64,000 nucleotides of DNA from Azospirillum soli (GTDB lineage: Bacteria; Pseudomonadota; Alphaproteobacteria; Azospirillales; Azospirillaceae). Positions 29,565 through 38,602 of this stretch are shown piece by piece; the first letter of the stretch is position 1, and each line of letters starts with the position of its first letter. The notes below the pieces were generated by a model, which was not told the DNA's origin, did no database searches, and was given only the letters and a program-made list of their open reading frames with translations. Made by a program: the position numbers and the translations under genes. The DNA is taken from contig NZ_JAGINQ010000006.1 of assembly GCF_017876165.1 (NCBI RefSeq), positions 186,001 through 250,000 of the forward strand. Reading direction: 5' to 3'.

Positions 29565-30206
29565 TCAGGCGATCACCGGCTCCACGTAAGCCATGACCAG
29601 ATGCAGGACCGCGTCCGCGTCGCCCGGATTGCGGTAGATGTGGGGGGCGTCGGCGTCGAACAGGATCGCGTCGCCCTCCGCCAGCCCGTGAGGGCCGTCG
29701 GCGGTGACGATCTCGACGCGGCCCCGGACCACGACGATGTTCTCGGTGGTGCCGGGGGCGTGGGCTTCGGCGACCTCCTCCGTGCCAGGGGCGAGGCGCA
29801 GTTCATAGAACTCCACCAGCCGTTCGCCGTGCAGGGGGAACAGGGCACGCGAGGTGAAGCGCCCATCCGGAGAAGTCAGCGGCGTGGCCTCGGCGCGGCG
29901 CAGCACGGTGGTCCCGGCGCTCTGGCTTTCGCTGAGGATGCTGGAAAAGGGAACGCCCAGCACCTTGGCGACCTTCCACACCGCGTCGATGGTGGGGATA
30001 GCGCCGGCCTGCTCGATGGACAACAGGATGACGCGGGCGACGCCCGACAGGGCGGCGAGGCGTTCCACCGACAGGCCCTGTTGCAGGCGCAGCCGCCGGA
30101 TGTTGGTTGCCACCGTTTCACCCAGTCGATCCCCGGCCGTGTCGTCCAGCGGCTCAACCAGAGGGCCGCCGCGCGGGTCCGTTGCCGTGTGTTCCAATGC
30201 CGTCAT
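29565..30206 (-). CDS. XRE-family regulator with C-terminal cupin domain
   Basis: 213 residues: helix-turn-helix about 32-87 (VATNIRRLRLQQGLSVERLA, LSGVARVILLSIEQ) and a cupin barrel about 140-210 with APGTTENIVVVRGRVEI and GDAILFDADAPHIYRNPG. Such HTH-cupin proteins sense a small metabolite through the cupin and often control catabolic or amino-acid genes. The N-terminal 30 residues are an extension of unknown role. GGAGAAG precedes the start. Its AT-rich upstream region (about 30260-30360) probably contains its promoter. Nothing adjacent points to the regulon. Confidence 0.87.
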   Translation of the reverse strand: MTALEHTATDPRGGPLVEPLDDTAGDRLGETVATNIRRLRLQQGLSVERLAALSGVARVILLSIEQAGAIPTIDAVWKVAKVLGVPFSSILSESQSAGTTVLRRAEATPLTSPDGRFTSRALFPLHGERLVEFYELRLAPGTEEVAEAHAPGTTENIVVVRGRVEIVTADGPHGLAEGDAILFDADAPHIYRNPGDADAVLHLVMAYVEPVIA

Positions 30207-30457
30207 GCGCGCTTCTCCTCTCCTCGCTCAGGGCCGGCGCTGCCGGCATCACACCAAGGCGGGCACTTGCCAGTAATAACAATGTAACATAGTTGAATTC
30301 TCCGTTAGCGACATTAAAACACACTCATGACGGAATTTGTCAATCTGGTAAGTAGGTTTTATGCGCAGCGAATCGCCGCGCATATTGGCGGATGCGGGAT
30401 TTGGTTCGCGTCGCGATGGGGAGGGGACCGGCCGGGTTGCTTCGGCGGCTGGGTCCG

Positions 30458-32083
30458 TCAGCGCTGGCGGATCTGTTCCAGAACCTGCCGCAGCTCACCG
30501 GGGTGCAGCGGCTTGTGAAGGAAGGAGCAGCCGCGCCGCTGGCCTTCCAGAAGCGCGCTCTGCGCCGTTTCGCCGCTGAGGACGACAGCCGGGATGTCGT
30601 GGCCGTACAGGCGGCGGACGCGGTCGATGACGTCGAAGCCCGACACCGTGCCGGGCAGACGAAGATCGGTCAGGATCACGGCCGGCGCTTCGGGCAGGCC
30701 GTCCAGCACGGCGAAGACCTCGCGCATGTCGCCGGCCGCCGCGACGTTGCAGCCCCAGCTTTCCAGGATCATGGTCAGCCCGGTCAGCACCATGGAATCG
30801 TCGTCCACGGCCAGCACGCTCATGCCGGCCAGGGGGGAGGCACCGGCGGGCGCTGTCTGGGCCGGGGGAGCCGGCTCGGGCTCCGCCTGCGGCGCGCCGC
30901 TTTCCACGGTGACGGCGAACATGGTGCCGCGCCCGACCCGCGAGTGGACCTCCACCGGGGTGTGCAGCAGCTCCGACAGGCGCCGCACGATGGCGAGCCC
31001 CAGGCCGAGGCCCCGCGTGGGATCGCGGTTCGGGTTTTCCAGCTGGTGGAACTCGTCGAAGATAGCGCTTTGCTGCTCCTCAGGAATGCCGAAACCGGTG
31101 TCCCACACCTCGACCCGCCATTGCTTGCCCCGCTGGCGCATCGCCAGCAGCAGGCCGCCACGCTGGGTGTAGCGGATGGCGTTGGACAGCAGGTTGCGGA
31201 CGATGCGCCCGAGCAGGATTGGATCGGTGACCGCCGTGCCGGGGCGCAGATGGGCGCGCAGGCGCAGCCCCTTCTCCTCGCACTGCGGGCGGAATTCATC
31301 GACCAGTTGGCCCAGCATCTCGTCGAGCGCGAAGGTCTGCACGTCGGCGCTGACGGTTCCGGCATCCAGCGTGGAGATGTCCAGCAGCGCGTTCAGCAGC
31401 CGCTCGCCCGCCGTCATGGCGTTGCCCAGCATCTCCGCCGTGTGCAGGGCCTTCTCGTCGGCGATCTGCGAGCACAGCGCGTCCAGGAACAGCCGCATGG
31501 CCTGGAAGGGCTGGCGCAGGTCGTGGCTGGCCGAGGCCAGAAAGCGCGAGCGGGCGGCGGTCGTCCGTTCGATCTCGGCCCGCATGGCCCGCTCCACATC
31601 GGCGGTGGCCGCGGCGGTCGCGGCGGCTGTTGCGGCGGCGGTCGCTTCGGCGGTGGCCGACTGATTTGCCGGCGCCTCCGCGGCCACGGCCAGCACGCCG
31701 ACCGTCCGCCCGGCGCTGGTCAGCGGAACCCCCGTGAAGGCGGCCGGCGCCAGCGCGATGGAGATGCTGTCGGCAAGCGGCGCCTGTCTCCCCGCCTCGA
31801 ACAGCGGCGCCACGGCCTTGGCCACCGTGGGCCAGTCACCCGCCAGAAAAGTGCTCGCGGAGACACCGTCCGCCGGCCCCTTGCCCAGCAGAGCAGCCAG
31901 AAGGTCGTTGGCGTGGAGCGTCGCGGCATCGGGCGTTCCCGCCAGGACGAAGGCCGGAACCGCGCAGGCGCGGCAAATGCGGCGCGCGTTCGCGACGCAT
32001 TCGGCCTCGCCCCTGGCGGCGTCGGCGGTCACTTGGTCCGGCTGTCGAAACGTCACGTTGCTCTCTCTTGACGCTCTGATCAC
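30458..32083 (-). CDS. Soluble hybrid histidine kinase (CheS3-like position in the che operon)
   Basis: 541 residues without membrane helices. The first 130 residues have no clear family (a degenerate PAS-like fold is possible); then comes an Ala-Thr repeat linker (ATAAATAAATAAATAD, about 150-165), the phosphoacceptor ASASHDLRQPFQ (His187), an ATPase domain with GLGLGLAIVRRLSELL, and a receiver with AVDDD and ILTDLRLPG (Asp473). The GTG at 32083 is used; a GTG at 32056 behind an AGAGAG stretch is an alternative. It lies 80 bases downstream of the double-receiver gene, so it is probably the last gene of the che operon, as the CheS3 kinase is in Rhodospirillum centenum. Confidence 0.82.
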   Translation of the reverse strand: MIRASRESNVTFRQPDQVTADAARGEAECVANARRICRACAVPAFVLAGTPDAATLHANDLLAALLGKGPADGVSASTFLAGDWPTVAKAVAPLFEAGRQAPLADSISIALAPAAFTGVPLTSAGRTVGVLAVAAEAPANQSATAEATAAATAAATAAATADVERAMRAEIERTTAARSRFLASASHDLRQPFQAMRLFLDALCSQIADEKALHTAEMLGNAMTAGERLLNALLDISTLDAGTVSADVQTFALDEMLGQLVDEFRPQCEEKGLRLRAHLRPGTAVTDPILLGRIVRNLLSNAIRYTQRGGLLLAMRQRGKQWRVEVWDTGFGIPEEQQSAIFDEFHQLENPNRDPTRGLGLGLAIVRRLSELLHTPVEVHSRVGRGTMFAVTVESGAPQAEPEPAPPAQTAPAGASPLAGMSVLAVDDDSMVLTGLTMILESWGCNVAAAGDMREVFAVLDGLPEAPAVILTDLRLPGTVSGFDVIDRVRRLYGHDIPAVVLSGETAQSALLEGQRRGCSFLHKPLHPGELRQVLEQIRQR

Positions 32084-32163
32084 TCAATCGCTCGGGTATA
32101 TGGGTCGCGCACCTTAGCCTTTCGTGTGTAGACGATGGAATCGCCCGAAAGCTCTAGATGCGC

Positions 32164-32964
32164 CTATGCGGAAGGCACGGGGTGCAACACCCGATGCAGA
32201 TGGTCCTCCACCATGTATTTGCGCCGCAGCAGGGCCATGAGCCGGATTTTCAGCACTTCCATCGGCTGGGACTTGCCGACGAAGTCGTCGGCGCCCGCCG
32301 TCAGGCTGGCCGTCAGCCGGTCCTCACCCTCCTGGCTGGTCAGAATGACGATCTGGAAGAACAGGCCCCGCCGCCGTCGGAAGCGGTCGAACCGCTCGCA
32401 CAGCTGGGTGCCGCTGGTCTCCGGCATGACGAGGTCGAGGATCACGCAGTCGAGCCCGCCGTCCTGCAAAGCCACGACCGCCTCGTCCGCGTTGCGCGCG
32501 GCGACGACGTGGCAGCCGGCGTCCTCCAGCTCGGCGCGCAGGAATTCGCGGTAGGTGGCGCTGTCGTCCACGATCAGGATGCGCGCCCGTTTCAGGATGT
32601 CGGACACGGTCGGGGGCGCGTTGCGCCGCTCCAGCACGGCCATCGCCTCGCGCACGACGGCGCGGGAGTCCGCCGGGTCGGCCCACAGGGAGTCGGCCGG
32701 AAGGGCGACCACCGCCGCCCGCTCCGCCGATCCCAGCAGGATGGTCGGCGCCGGGCAGTGCTGCCGCAGTTCGGCCACCGTCCGGGGTGCCGAGGCGTCG
32801 CCCTCCACCATCAGCAGATCGACGGGGTGCTTGGCCAGTTCGGCGACCGCTGCCTCGACGCCATCGACGCAGCCCGCCTCGATGCCCTGCTCTTCCAGCA
32901 GCAGCTTCAGCAGCAGTCCCTGCGTCTGCGAGGCGACCACGATCAGTGCCCGAGCTCCGCTCAT
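32164..32964 (-). CDS. Double-receiver response regulator with one degenerate receiver
   Basis: 266 residues with two tandem receiver domains and no output domain. The second (about 127-250) is complete: LIVDDS, acceptor Asp177 in VILDLVMPETSG, and the late Lys. The first (1-120) lacks the acidic pair (VVASQT) and has Glu54 where the acceptor Asp should be (LLMVEGD). The first domain therefore cannot be phosphorylated normally and may act as a fixed binding module. It overlaps cheB by four bases. Signals probably pass to the kinase encoded next, or to a separate target. Confidence 0.83.
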   Translation of the reverse strand: MSGARALIVVASQTQGLLLKLLLEEQGIEAGCVDGVEAAVAELAKHPVDLLMVEGDASAPRTVAELRQHCPAPTILLGSAERAAVVALPADSLWADPADSRAVVREAMAVLERRNAPPTVSDILKRARILIVDDSATYREFLRAELEDAGCHVVAARNADEAVVALQDGGLDCVILDLVMPETSGTQLCERFDRFRRRRGLFFQIVILTSQEGEDRLTASLTAGADDFVGKSQPMEVLKIRLMALLRRKYMVEDHLHRVLHPVPSA

Positions 32965-34061
32965 GAAGGTTCAACTCCCTTCGAAACCAATTCCAGCAAC
33001 CGCCTTGCCACCTTGTCCAGGGGCAGCTCCGCCGTCGCGCCGCCCAGCTTGATGGCGGTTCCCGGCATGCCATGGATCACGGCGGTGGAGACGTGTTCGG
33101 CGATGGTGTAGGCACCCGCGCGGCGCATGTCCACGAGGCCGCGCGCGCCGTCCTCGCCCATGCCGGTCAGCAGCACGCCGATGCCGGTCGCCCCGAAGGC
33201 CGAGGCCATGGAGGTGAACAGCACGTCGCCGGACGGGCGCTGCCCGCAGACCGGTTCGGCGTGGACGAGGCGCGTGGCGCCGGGATCGGCGACCAGATGC
33301 GCCTCGCCGGGCGCGACATGGACCGTGCCGGGGCGGAGCGGCGCGTTGTGCTCGGCCAGCTTGACCGGCATCGGAACCACCGACTCCAGCCAGGACGCGA
33401 AGCCGGCGACGAAGGGCGCGCCGATGTGCTGCACCACAAAGATCGGCAGGGGAAAGCTCGGCGGCAGGTCCTTCAGGATTTTGACCAGGGCCGCCGGCCC
33501 GCCGGTGGAGGCAACGAGGCCCAGCGCCCGGAACTTGCGGGCGTTCGCGGCCGGCGCGGTTGGGAACGGGGCGGCCGGGAAGGCGGCGGCTGGGGCTGTC
33601 GGGGCCGTTGCCGCCGGCTCGCCGACGCGCCGTCCGCGCTGCCGGATCACCTTCACCTGGCTCATGATGTAGAGCTGGGTGCACAGATGGCTGGCGACCG
33701 TCTGATAGTCGGCCCGCGCCATGCTGCCGGGCTTTTCCACCACGGCCAGCGCGCCGGCCTGCAAGGCCCGCATGGGAATGTCCAGATCGTGCACGTCGGA
33801 CGCGACGACCACGATGGGCACGGGATGCTCGCGCATCAGCCGCTTGGTCACCTCGAAACCGTCGATGCCCGGCAGACGGATGTCCAGCGACACCACGTCG
33901 GGCTTCGCCGACGCCACCAGCCGCAAGGCCTGCTCGCCGGAGGAGGCGACGGCGGCGACCTCCATCCGGGGATCCTCGCCGATGACGTGGGCCAGAAGCT
34001 GCTGGACGACCGGCGAGTCCTCCACGACCAGCACGCGGATCTTCCTGGGCTTGCCGGTCAT
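32961..34061 (-). CDS. cheB: Chemotaxis protein-glutamate methylesterase CheB
   Basis: 366 residues: receiver domain about 8-125 with VVEDS and acceptor Asp60 (VVSLDIRLPG), an Ala/Pro linker about 150-178, then the methylesterase domain with catalytic Ser in LVASTGGP, His in VVQHIGAPF and Asp in TGMGEDGA. Phosphorylation by the adjacent CheA should activate removal of methyl groups from the operon's chemoreceptor. It overlaps cheA and the double-receiver gene by four bases on either side. Confidence 0.93.
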   Translation of the reverse strand: MTGKPRKIRVLVVEDSPVVQQLLAHVIGEDPRMEVAAVASSGEQALRLVASAKPDVVSLDIRLPGIDGFEVTKRLMREHPVPIVVVASDVHDLDIPMRALQAGALAVVEKPGSMARADYQTVASHLCTQLYIMSQVKVIRQRGRRVGEPAATAPTAPAAAFPAAPFPTAPAANARKFRALGLVASTGGPAALVKILKDLPPSFPLPIFVVQHIGAPFVAGFASWLESVVPMPVKLAEHNAPLRPGTVHVAPGEAHLVADPGATRLVHAEPVCGQRPSGDVLFTSMASAFGATGIGVLLTGMGEDGARGLVDMRRAGAYTIAEHVSTAVIHGMPGTAIKLGGATAELPLDKVARRLLELVSKGVEPS

Positions 34062-36235
34062 AGCAGCCGCCTGATTCCGGCCAGAAGCTCGTTCTGGTCG
34101 AACCGCGTCTTCACGATGTAGGCGTCGGCGCCAAGATCCAGGCCGCGCTCCCGGTCCTCGTCGCTGGCGCGCGAGGTGACCAGGATCACCGGCAGGTCCG
34201 ACGTCAGCGGGTTGCCCTTCACCGCCTGGAGCAGCGCGAACCCGTCCATCCTCGGCATTTCAACGTCGCTGATGATGAGATCCACGTCGCCACCCTCGGC
34301 AAGACGCTCCACCGCCTCCCGTCCGTCCACGCAGAGCGTGACCCGGTATCCGTGCGCTTCCAGGATACTCTTTTCCAGCGTGCGGGTGGTGATGGAATCA
34401 TCGACCACCAGGATGTGCGCGCGCCGCTTGGGCGTCTCCTCGGCGCGGGCCAGCGGTGGCAGCGCGTGCCCGGCCTGCGGCGTCAGCCCGGCGGCGTTCA
34501 GGACCAGGGCCGGCGAGCCGTCGTCCAACAGCACGGTGCCGAGGAAGCGCGCCGGGTCGATGCCGACCTCGTCCGCCGCCGCGACCACGCCGTCGCGGGT
34601 TCCCAGCAGATCCTCCACCAGCAGGGCAAGCCGCCGCCCGCCCGCGCGGACCACGGCCAGCGCCAGTTTCCGCGCCCCGTCCGGCGGAGCCGGGTCGTAG
34701 CCCAGCAGGCCCGCCAGCGACGCCACGGGCACGTCCTCCTCGTCCAGGCGAATGGTCGGCGTGGCGAGGTCGGTGAACAGCTCCTCCGCCGGGACCCGCA
34801 ACATGCGCGCCACATCAGCGCTCGGCAGCGCCAGAATGTCGTCCTCGACCGCGATGAAGACGAGGCGCTGGCTGAGCAGGCTGAGCGGCACCGCGATGGT
34901 CACCACCGTGCCGCCGCCCGGCCGTTCGGTCACCGTCAGCGTGCCTTGCAGGCGGGCGACCTCCTGGCGGGCGATGGCCAGCCCCATGCCGCGCCCGGCC
35001 AGCTCCGTCGTCGTGTCGGCGGTGGAGAAGCCCGGCTCGAAGATCAGGTTCAGCAACCGGTCGGGCGGGGCGGAGGCGGCCTCCTCCTCGCTCAGCAGGC
35101 CGCGCTCCACGGCGCGCCGCGCGATGGCCTCGGCGTTCAGGCCGCGCCCGTCGTCCTCCAGCCGCAGGATCAGGCGGCTGCCGACCACCGACGTTTCGAA
35201 CCGGACGGTCGCTGCCGCGCGCTTGCCGGCGACCACCCGCTCGCGCGGCGTCTCGACGCCGTGGCTCACCGCGTTGCGGGCGATGTGGAGGATGGGGTCC
35301 TTCAGCCGTTGCAGGACGATGCGGTCGGCCTCGGTCTCCAGGCCGCGGACATCGACCTCGACCTCCTTGCCCTGGGTGCGGCTGAGTTCGCGGATCATGC
35401 GGCCGAGCCCGCTGAACTGGGTCTCCGCCGGGAGCATGCGCAGCTGCCGCACCTCCTCCTGAAGGCCGCCGCTCCAGCGGCGCAGCGACCACAGATGCCG
35501 GTCGTGCGCGCGGTGCGCCGAGTCCAGCGCCGCCCCCAGCGCGCGGAAGCGCCGTTCGAAGGACATCATGCGGGCCGCCGTCTCGTCGGTCTGCCCGACG
35601 CGGGGGCGCACCGCCCGCCAACTCCGCTCCAGCGCCCGCCATTCGCCGCGCAGTTCGTGCAGCTGTTCGACCAGCGCGGACTGGTTCTCGATTTCCGGCA
35701 GCAGCCCAGCGGCGGTGGTGAACAGCCGCTCCAGACCGGATGCCCGAATGCGCACCAGCGACGGGGCATCCTCAGCCGGCGGCCTCTGCGCCGGCCGGCG
35801 TTCCGGCGGAGTTTCCGGCCTTGGCTGGCGCCGCACGGGCTCCGGTCCGCCCGCCTCCCCGCCTAGCCTGGCGAGGTCGGCCAGCACGTCGGCGGTCTCC
35901 ACGGGGTTCCCGCCGCGCGTCGCCCAGGCGACCACGTCCTCGATGGCGTCCAGCGCGCGCCGCACGACCGCGCAGACGGCCGTGTCGAACGGCACCGTGC
36001 CGCGCTGGACCGCCAGGAACACGGCCTCCAGCCGGTGCGAGAGCACCTCCACATCCGGCAGGTCCACGGCGCGGGCGGCGCCTTTCAGGCTGTGCGCGCG
36101 ACGGTGGATTTCGGCGAGGTCGGGGCTGTGACCGGGGTCCGCCTCGACGGCGCGCAGCGCCTCGCGGATCGCCGCGAGGTGATCCTTGTGCTCCAGCTCG
36201 AACGCGGCGAGCAGGCGTTCGCGGATGTCGCTCAT
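34058..36235 (-). CDS. cheA: Hybrid chemotaxis kinase CheA with C-terminal receiver
   Basis: 725 residues: Hpt domain with HRRAHSLKGAAR (His48), a Pro/Arg linker, a dimerisation helical region, an ATPase domain (HIARNAVSHGVETP, EDDGRGLNAE, GRGMGLAIARQEV), a CheW-like domain about 470-600, and a receiver about 608-725 with VVDDS and ISDVEMPRMDG. Fusion to a receiver is typical of Wsp, Pil-Chp and Che3 systems rather than flagellar ones. The ATG at 36235 is the start. A palindromic element separates it from the upstream mcp gene, although the other genes of the operon overlap. Confidence 0.93.
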   Translation of the reverse strand: MSDIRERLLAAFELEHKDHLAAIREALRAVEADPGHSPDLAEIHRRAHSLKGAARAVDLPDVEVLSHRLEAVFLAVQRGTVPFDTAVCAVVRRALDAIEDVVAWATRGGNPVETADVLADLARLGGEAGGPEPVRRQPRPETPPERRPAQRPPAEDAPSLVRIRASGLERLFTTAAGLLPEIENQSALVEQLHELRGEWRALERSWRAVRPRVGQTDETAARMMSFERRFRALGAALDSAHRAHDRHLWSLRRWSGGLQEEVRQLRMLPAETQFSGLGRMIRELSRTQGKEVEVDVRGLETEADRIVLQRLKDPILHIARNAVSHGVETPRERVVAGKRAAATVRFETSVVGSRLILRLEDDGRGLNAEAIARRAVERGLLSEEEAASAPPDRLLNLIFEPGFSTADTTTELAGRGMGLAIARQEVARLQGTLTVTERPGGGTVVTIAVPLSLLSQRLVFIAVEDDILALPSADVARMLRVPAEELFTDLATPTIRLDEEDVPVASLAGLLGYDPAPPDGARKLALAVVRAGGRRLALLVEDLLGTRDGVVAAADEVGIDPARFLGTVLLDDGSPALVLNAAGLTPQAGHALPPLARAEETPKRRAHILVVDDSITTRTLEKSILEAHGYRVTLCVDGREAVERLAEGGDVDLIISDVEMPRMDGFALLQAVKGNPLTSDLPVILVTSRASDEDRERGLDLGADAYIVKTRFDQNELLAGIRRLL
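36211..36234. repeat. 24-bp direct repeat, copy 1 (inside the cheA 5' end)
   Basis: GCAGGCGTTCGCGGATGTCG followed by CTCA. It is identical to 36366-36389. This copy encodes the first codons of cheA after its ATG (Ser-Asp-Ile-Arg-Glu-Arg-Leu). The bases flanking the two copies differ. Confidence 0.95.
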
Positions 36236-36365
36236 GGCCAACCATCCCCTCTCCCCCCCGGGGAAAGGGTTAGGGTGAGGGGGGAACGTCCACGCGCGTG
36301 GGTGGTCCGGCCTGACGGCCGCCCCCTCATCCCAACCCTTCTCCCCGGGGGGGAGAAGGGCTTAT
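36236..36365. mobile_element. Palindromic MITE/REP-like insertion between mcp and cheA
   Basis: About 130 bp, non-coding. The left arm (CCCTCTCCCCCCCGGGG then AAAGGGTTAGGGTGAGGGG, about 36246-36283) and the right arm (CCCCCTCATCCC then AACCCTTCTCCCCGGGG, about 36322-36361) are inverted repeats of about 38 bp with a few mismatches and small gaps. The centre has smaller palindromes (CCACGCGCGTGG, CGGCCTGACGGCCG). Transcribed, it would form a long stable hairpin inside the che mRNA. The 24-bp direct repeats on each side suggest it was inserted and duplicated its target. No transposase is inside, so it would have to be moved in trans. Confidence 0.75.
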
Positions 36366-36389
36366 GCAGGCGTTCGCGGATGTCGCTCA
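36366..36389. repeat. 24-bp direct repeat, copy 2 (at the mcp 3' end)
   Basis: Identical to 36211-36234. This copy starts at the mcp stop codon (TGA, 36387-36389) and continues into the untranslated spacer, where it looks like a leftover cheA 5' end. Confidence 0.95.
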
Positions 36390-38063
36390 CACGCGGTAGT
36401 TCCGGACCGCTTCGACCAGCCCCTGGCCGAGGTCGTTGAGGTTGGCGGCGGCGCCCTCCAGCTGGCGGGTGCCGGCGGCGGTCTGGCTGCTCGCCTCGCG
36501 GATGTTCTGCAGCGCCTGGATCACCTGCTCCAGGCCGATCTGCTGCTGGTTGGTGCCGGCGACGATCTGCTGGAAGGCCAGCACGCTCTCCTGGATGCTC
36601 TCGGCCAGATCGCGGATGGTCGCCTGGGTGGCGTCGGTCTGGCGCTTGCCGGCGGCGACGCGCTTGACCGCCTCCTCCGTCAGCATGACCGAGGAGTTGA
36701 TGCCGTGCTGGATCTCGCTGAGGTTGGAACGCACCTGCGAGGTCGCCTCCTTGGCCTGATCGGCCAGGCTTTTGATCTCGCTGGCGACCACGGCGAAGGT
36801 CCGGCCGTGCTCGCCGGCCGCCGCCGCCTCGATGGCAGCGTTGAGCGCCAGCAGGTGCGAGCGTTCGGCGATGTCGTTGACGGTCAGGATGATCTCGCCG
36901 ATGGCCTGGGTGCGCTCGGACAGCACGACGATGTTCTCGGCCACCGCCTCGGCCTGCTCGCGGATCGCGTCCATGGCCTGGTTGGTGTCCTCGGCCGCCT
37001 TCAGGCCGGTCTCGCTGCTGGCGGCGGCGGTATGGGCGCTGTGCGAAACGTCCTGGGCGCGGCGGTTGATCTGCGCGCCGGACTCGGTGATCTCGCTGAG
37101 CGTCGCCGTGGTCTCCTCGACGGCGGCCAGCTGCTGGGCGACGCTCGCCGCCTGCTGCTGGGTCGAGGCGCGGATCTGCGCGGTCGCCGCGTGCATGCTC
37201 TCCGCCGTCGCCCGCGTGGTGTGGGCCATGCCGCGCAAGCTCGCGGTCATCTGGTTGAGGTGCACGCCGAGTTCGGACAGCTCGTCGTTGCCGGGCACGG
37301 AGACCTCGCGCGTCAAATCGCCGCCGCCGACCCGCGACACGAAGCCGATGGCCATTCCCAGACGCCGGCTGATGGAGGCGCCGATCAGGTAGGCGATCAG
37401 GGAGGCGCAGCCGATCACGAACAGCAGGGCGGCGATGGAGGTCTGCAGCGTGTCGTCGTAAAGCTCCTTGATGTCGTCGCGCCCGGCCTCGGTCAGCCGG
37501 TGGACGGCCGCGTGCACGCGGGTCAGGCGCTCGCTGAGCGTGCGCCGCAGCTCCTCCAGGCGGCCCCGGCGCTTGGCGACTTCGGTGGCGTCCCCCTGTT
37601 CGACCCGTTCCAGCATGATCAGCGCGTCGTCCAGGATGGAACGCGCCGTCCGCTCCAGCCCCTCCACCTCCTCCTTCAACTCGCCCCACGCCTTGCGCCG
37701 GTTCGCCGTGATGCCCGCCATGTTCCGTTCCGCCGCCATCGCCTTCAGGCTGCCGATCTTGTCGAACAGCCGGACGGCGCCTTCCTGGTAGCGCTGGCGC
37801 AGGGTGCCGGTTTCGGGCGTACGTCCCTCCGCCACCGCCAGGGCGGCGGCGTTCATGGCCGTCTCGCGGATGCTGCGCAGGTCGCCCTGGAGAACCTCGA
37901 TCTCGCGGACCGTGTCGGACACCTGGACGTCGTAGGTCGAGATGCTCCCCATGATCCGCAACGCTTCGGAGATGCGGTAGAGCTGGAACGACGCCATCCC
38001 CGCCGCCAGCAGGCAGACGATCCCGAAGCCGAGGACCAGCTTGTGCGCGACCTTCAGTTTCAT
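36387..38063 (-). CDS. Methyl-accepting chemotaxis protein of the che operon
   Basis: 558 residues: membrane helices about 7-28 and 188-210, a 160-residue four-helix-bundle-like periplasmic sensor, HAMP, and a signalling domain with VNDIAERSHLLALNAAIEAA and FAVVASEIKSLADQ. The tip reads ERSHLLALN rather than the flagellar-type GQTNLLALN, as often seen in alternative systems. No C-terminal pentapeptide. It overlaps cheW upstream by four bases (ATGA). Only the inserted element separates it from cheA, so it is the dedicated receptor of this array. Confidence 0.92.
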   Translation of the reverse strand: MKLKVAHKLVLGFGIVCLLAAGMASFQLYRISEALRIMGSISTYDVQVSDTVREIEVLQGDLRSIRETAMNAAALAVAEGRTPETGTLRQRYQEGAVRLFDKIGSLKAMAAERNMAGITANRRKAWGELKEEVEGLERTARSILDDALIMLERVEQGDATEVAKRRGRLEELRRTLSERLTRVHAAVHRLTEAGRDDIKELYDDTLQTSIAALLFVIGCASLIAYLIGASISRRLGMAIGFVSRVGGGDLTREVSVPGNDELSELGVHLNQMTASLRGMAHTTRATAESMHAATAQIRASTQQQAASVAQQLAAVEETTATLSEITESGAQINRRAQDVSHSAHTAAASSETGLKAAEDTNQAMDAIREQAEAVAENIVVLSERTQAIGEIILTVNDIAERSHLLALNAAIEAAAAGEHGRTFAVVASEIKSLADQAKEATSQVRSNLSEIQHGINSSVMLTEEAVKRVAAGKRQTDATQATIRDLAESIQESVLAFQQIVAGTNQQQIGLEQVIQALQNIREASSQTAAGTRQLEGAAANLNDLGQGLVEAVRNYRV

Positions 38064-38602
38064 TGTTCTTCCCCAGTGATCCCCGGTGCGATCCTCAGTC
38101 TGTCGAGAATCGCCGCCACGTCCAGCACGGCGACGCGATCCGGCGTGATGGCGGTGATGAAGGCCCCGGCCTCCGGCGGCGCGCCGAAGCGTCCCGGCTC
38201 CAGCTCCGCCACGGTTTCCACGGTGCGCAGGCGCAGCGCCACCGGCCGCGCGCCGCGCAGCACGACGGCGAAGCCGCCGCCGGCCGGAACGGCGGTGCGT
38301 TCGCACAGCCGATCCACGTCGAACAGGCGCATGACCCGCCCGTCGATGGCGATCAGCCCCAGCAGTTCCGGCGGCCCGCCCGGCACCCGCGCCACGCGCG
38401 GCAGCGGCACGACGCGGGAAAGGAGCCGAAGCTCCAGCCCGTACAGCCCGTCCGCGCCGCGCCCGACCAGCAGGGGCACGGTGGGCGCCCTTTCCTCGGC
38501 CGAAGACGTCATACGGGCCAGCTCGTCGGCCCGACGGCGCAGCAGTTCGTCGGCCCAAGTGCTGGTCGAAGGGGTGCCGGTGGAGGGAGCGCGGTCGTGC
38601 AT
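38060..38602 (-). CDS. cheW: CheW-like coupling protein (second of the operon)
   Basis: About 180 residues: an N-terminal tail of some 45 residues followed by a CheW SH3-like fold with ELRLLSRVVPLPRVARVPGGP, LLGLIAIDGRVMRLFDV and VAVLDVAAILDRL. It links receptors to CheA. Start is the ATG at 38602 (TGATG overlap with cheR) or the GTG one codon upstream (GTGA overlap); both are coupled to cheR. Having two different CheW proteins on either side of cheR is the arrangement seen in Wsp and Che3 clusters. Confidence 0.88.
   Translation of the reverse strand: MHDRAPSTGTPSTSTWADELLRRRADELARMTSSAEERAPTVPLLVGRGADGLYGLELRLLSRVVPLPRVARVPGGPPELLGLIAIDGRVMRLFDVDRLCERTAVPAGGGFAVVLRGARPVALRLRTVETVAELEPGRFGAPPEAGAFITAITPDRVAVLDVAAILDRLRIAPGITGEEQ

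Noticed and set aside
30594..31172. Forward frames in the hybrid kinase region
   Set aside because: Shadow frames of the kinase, with Ser/Arg-rich, family-less translations.
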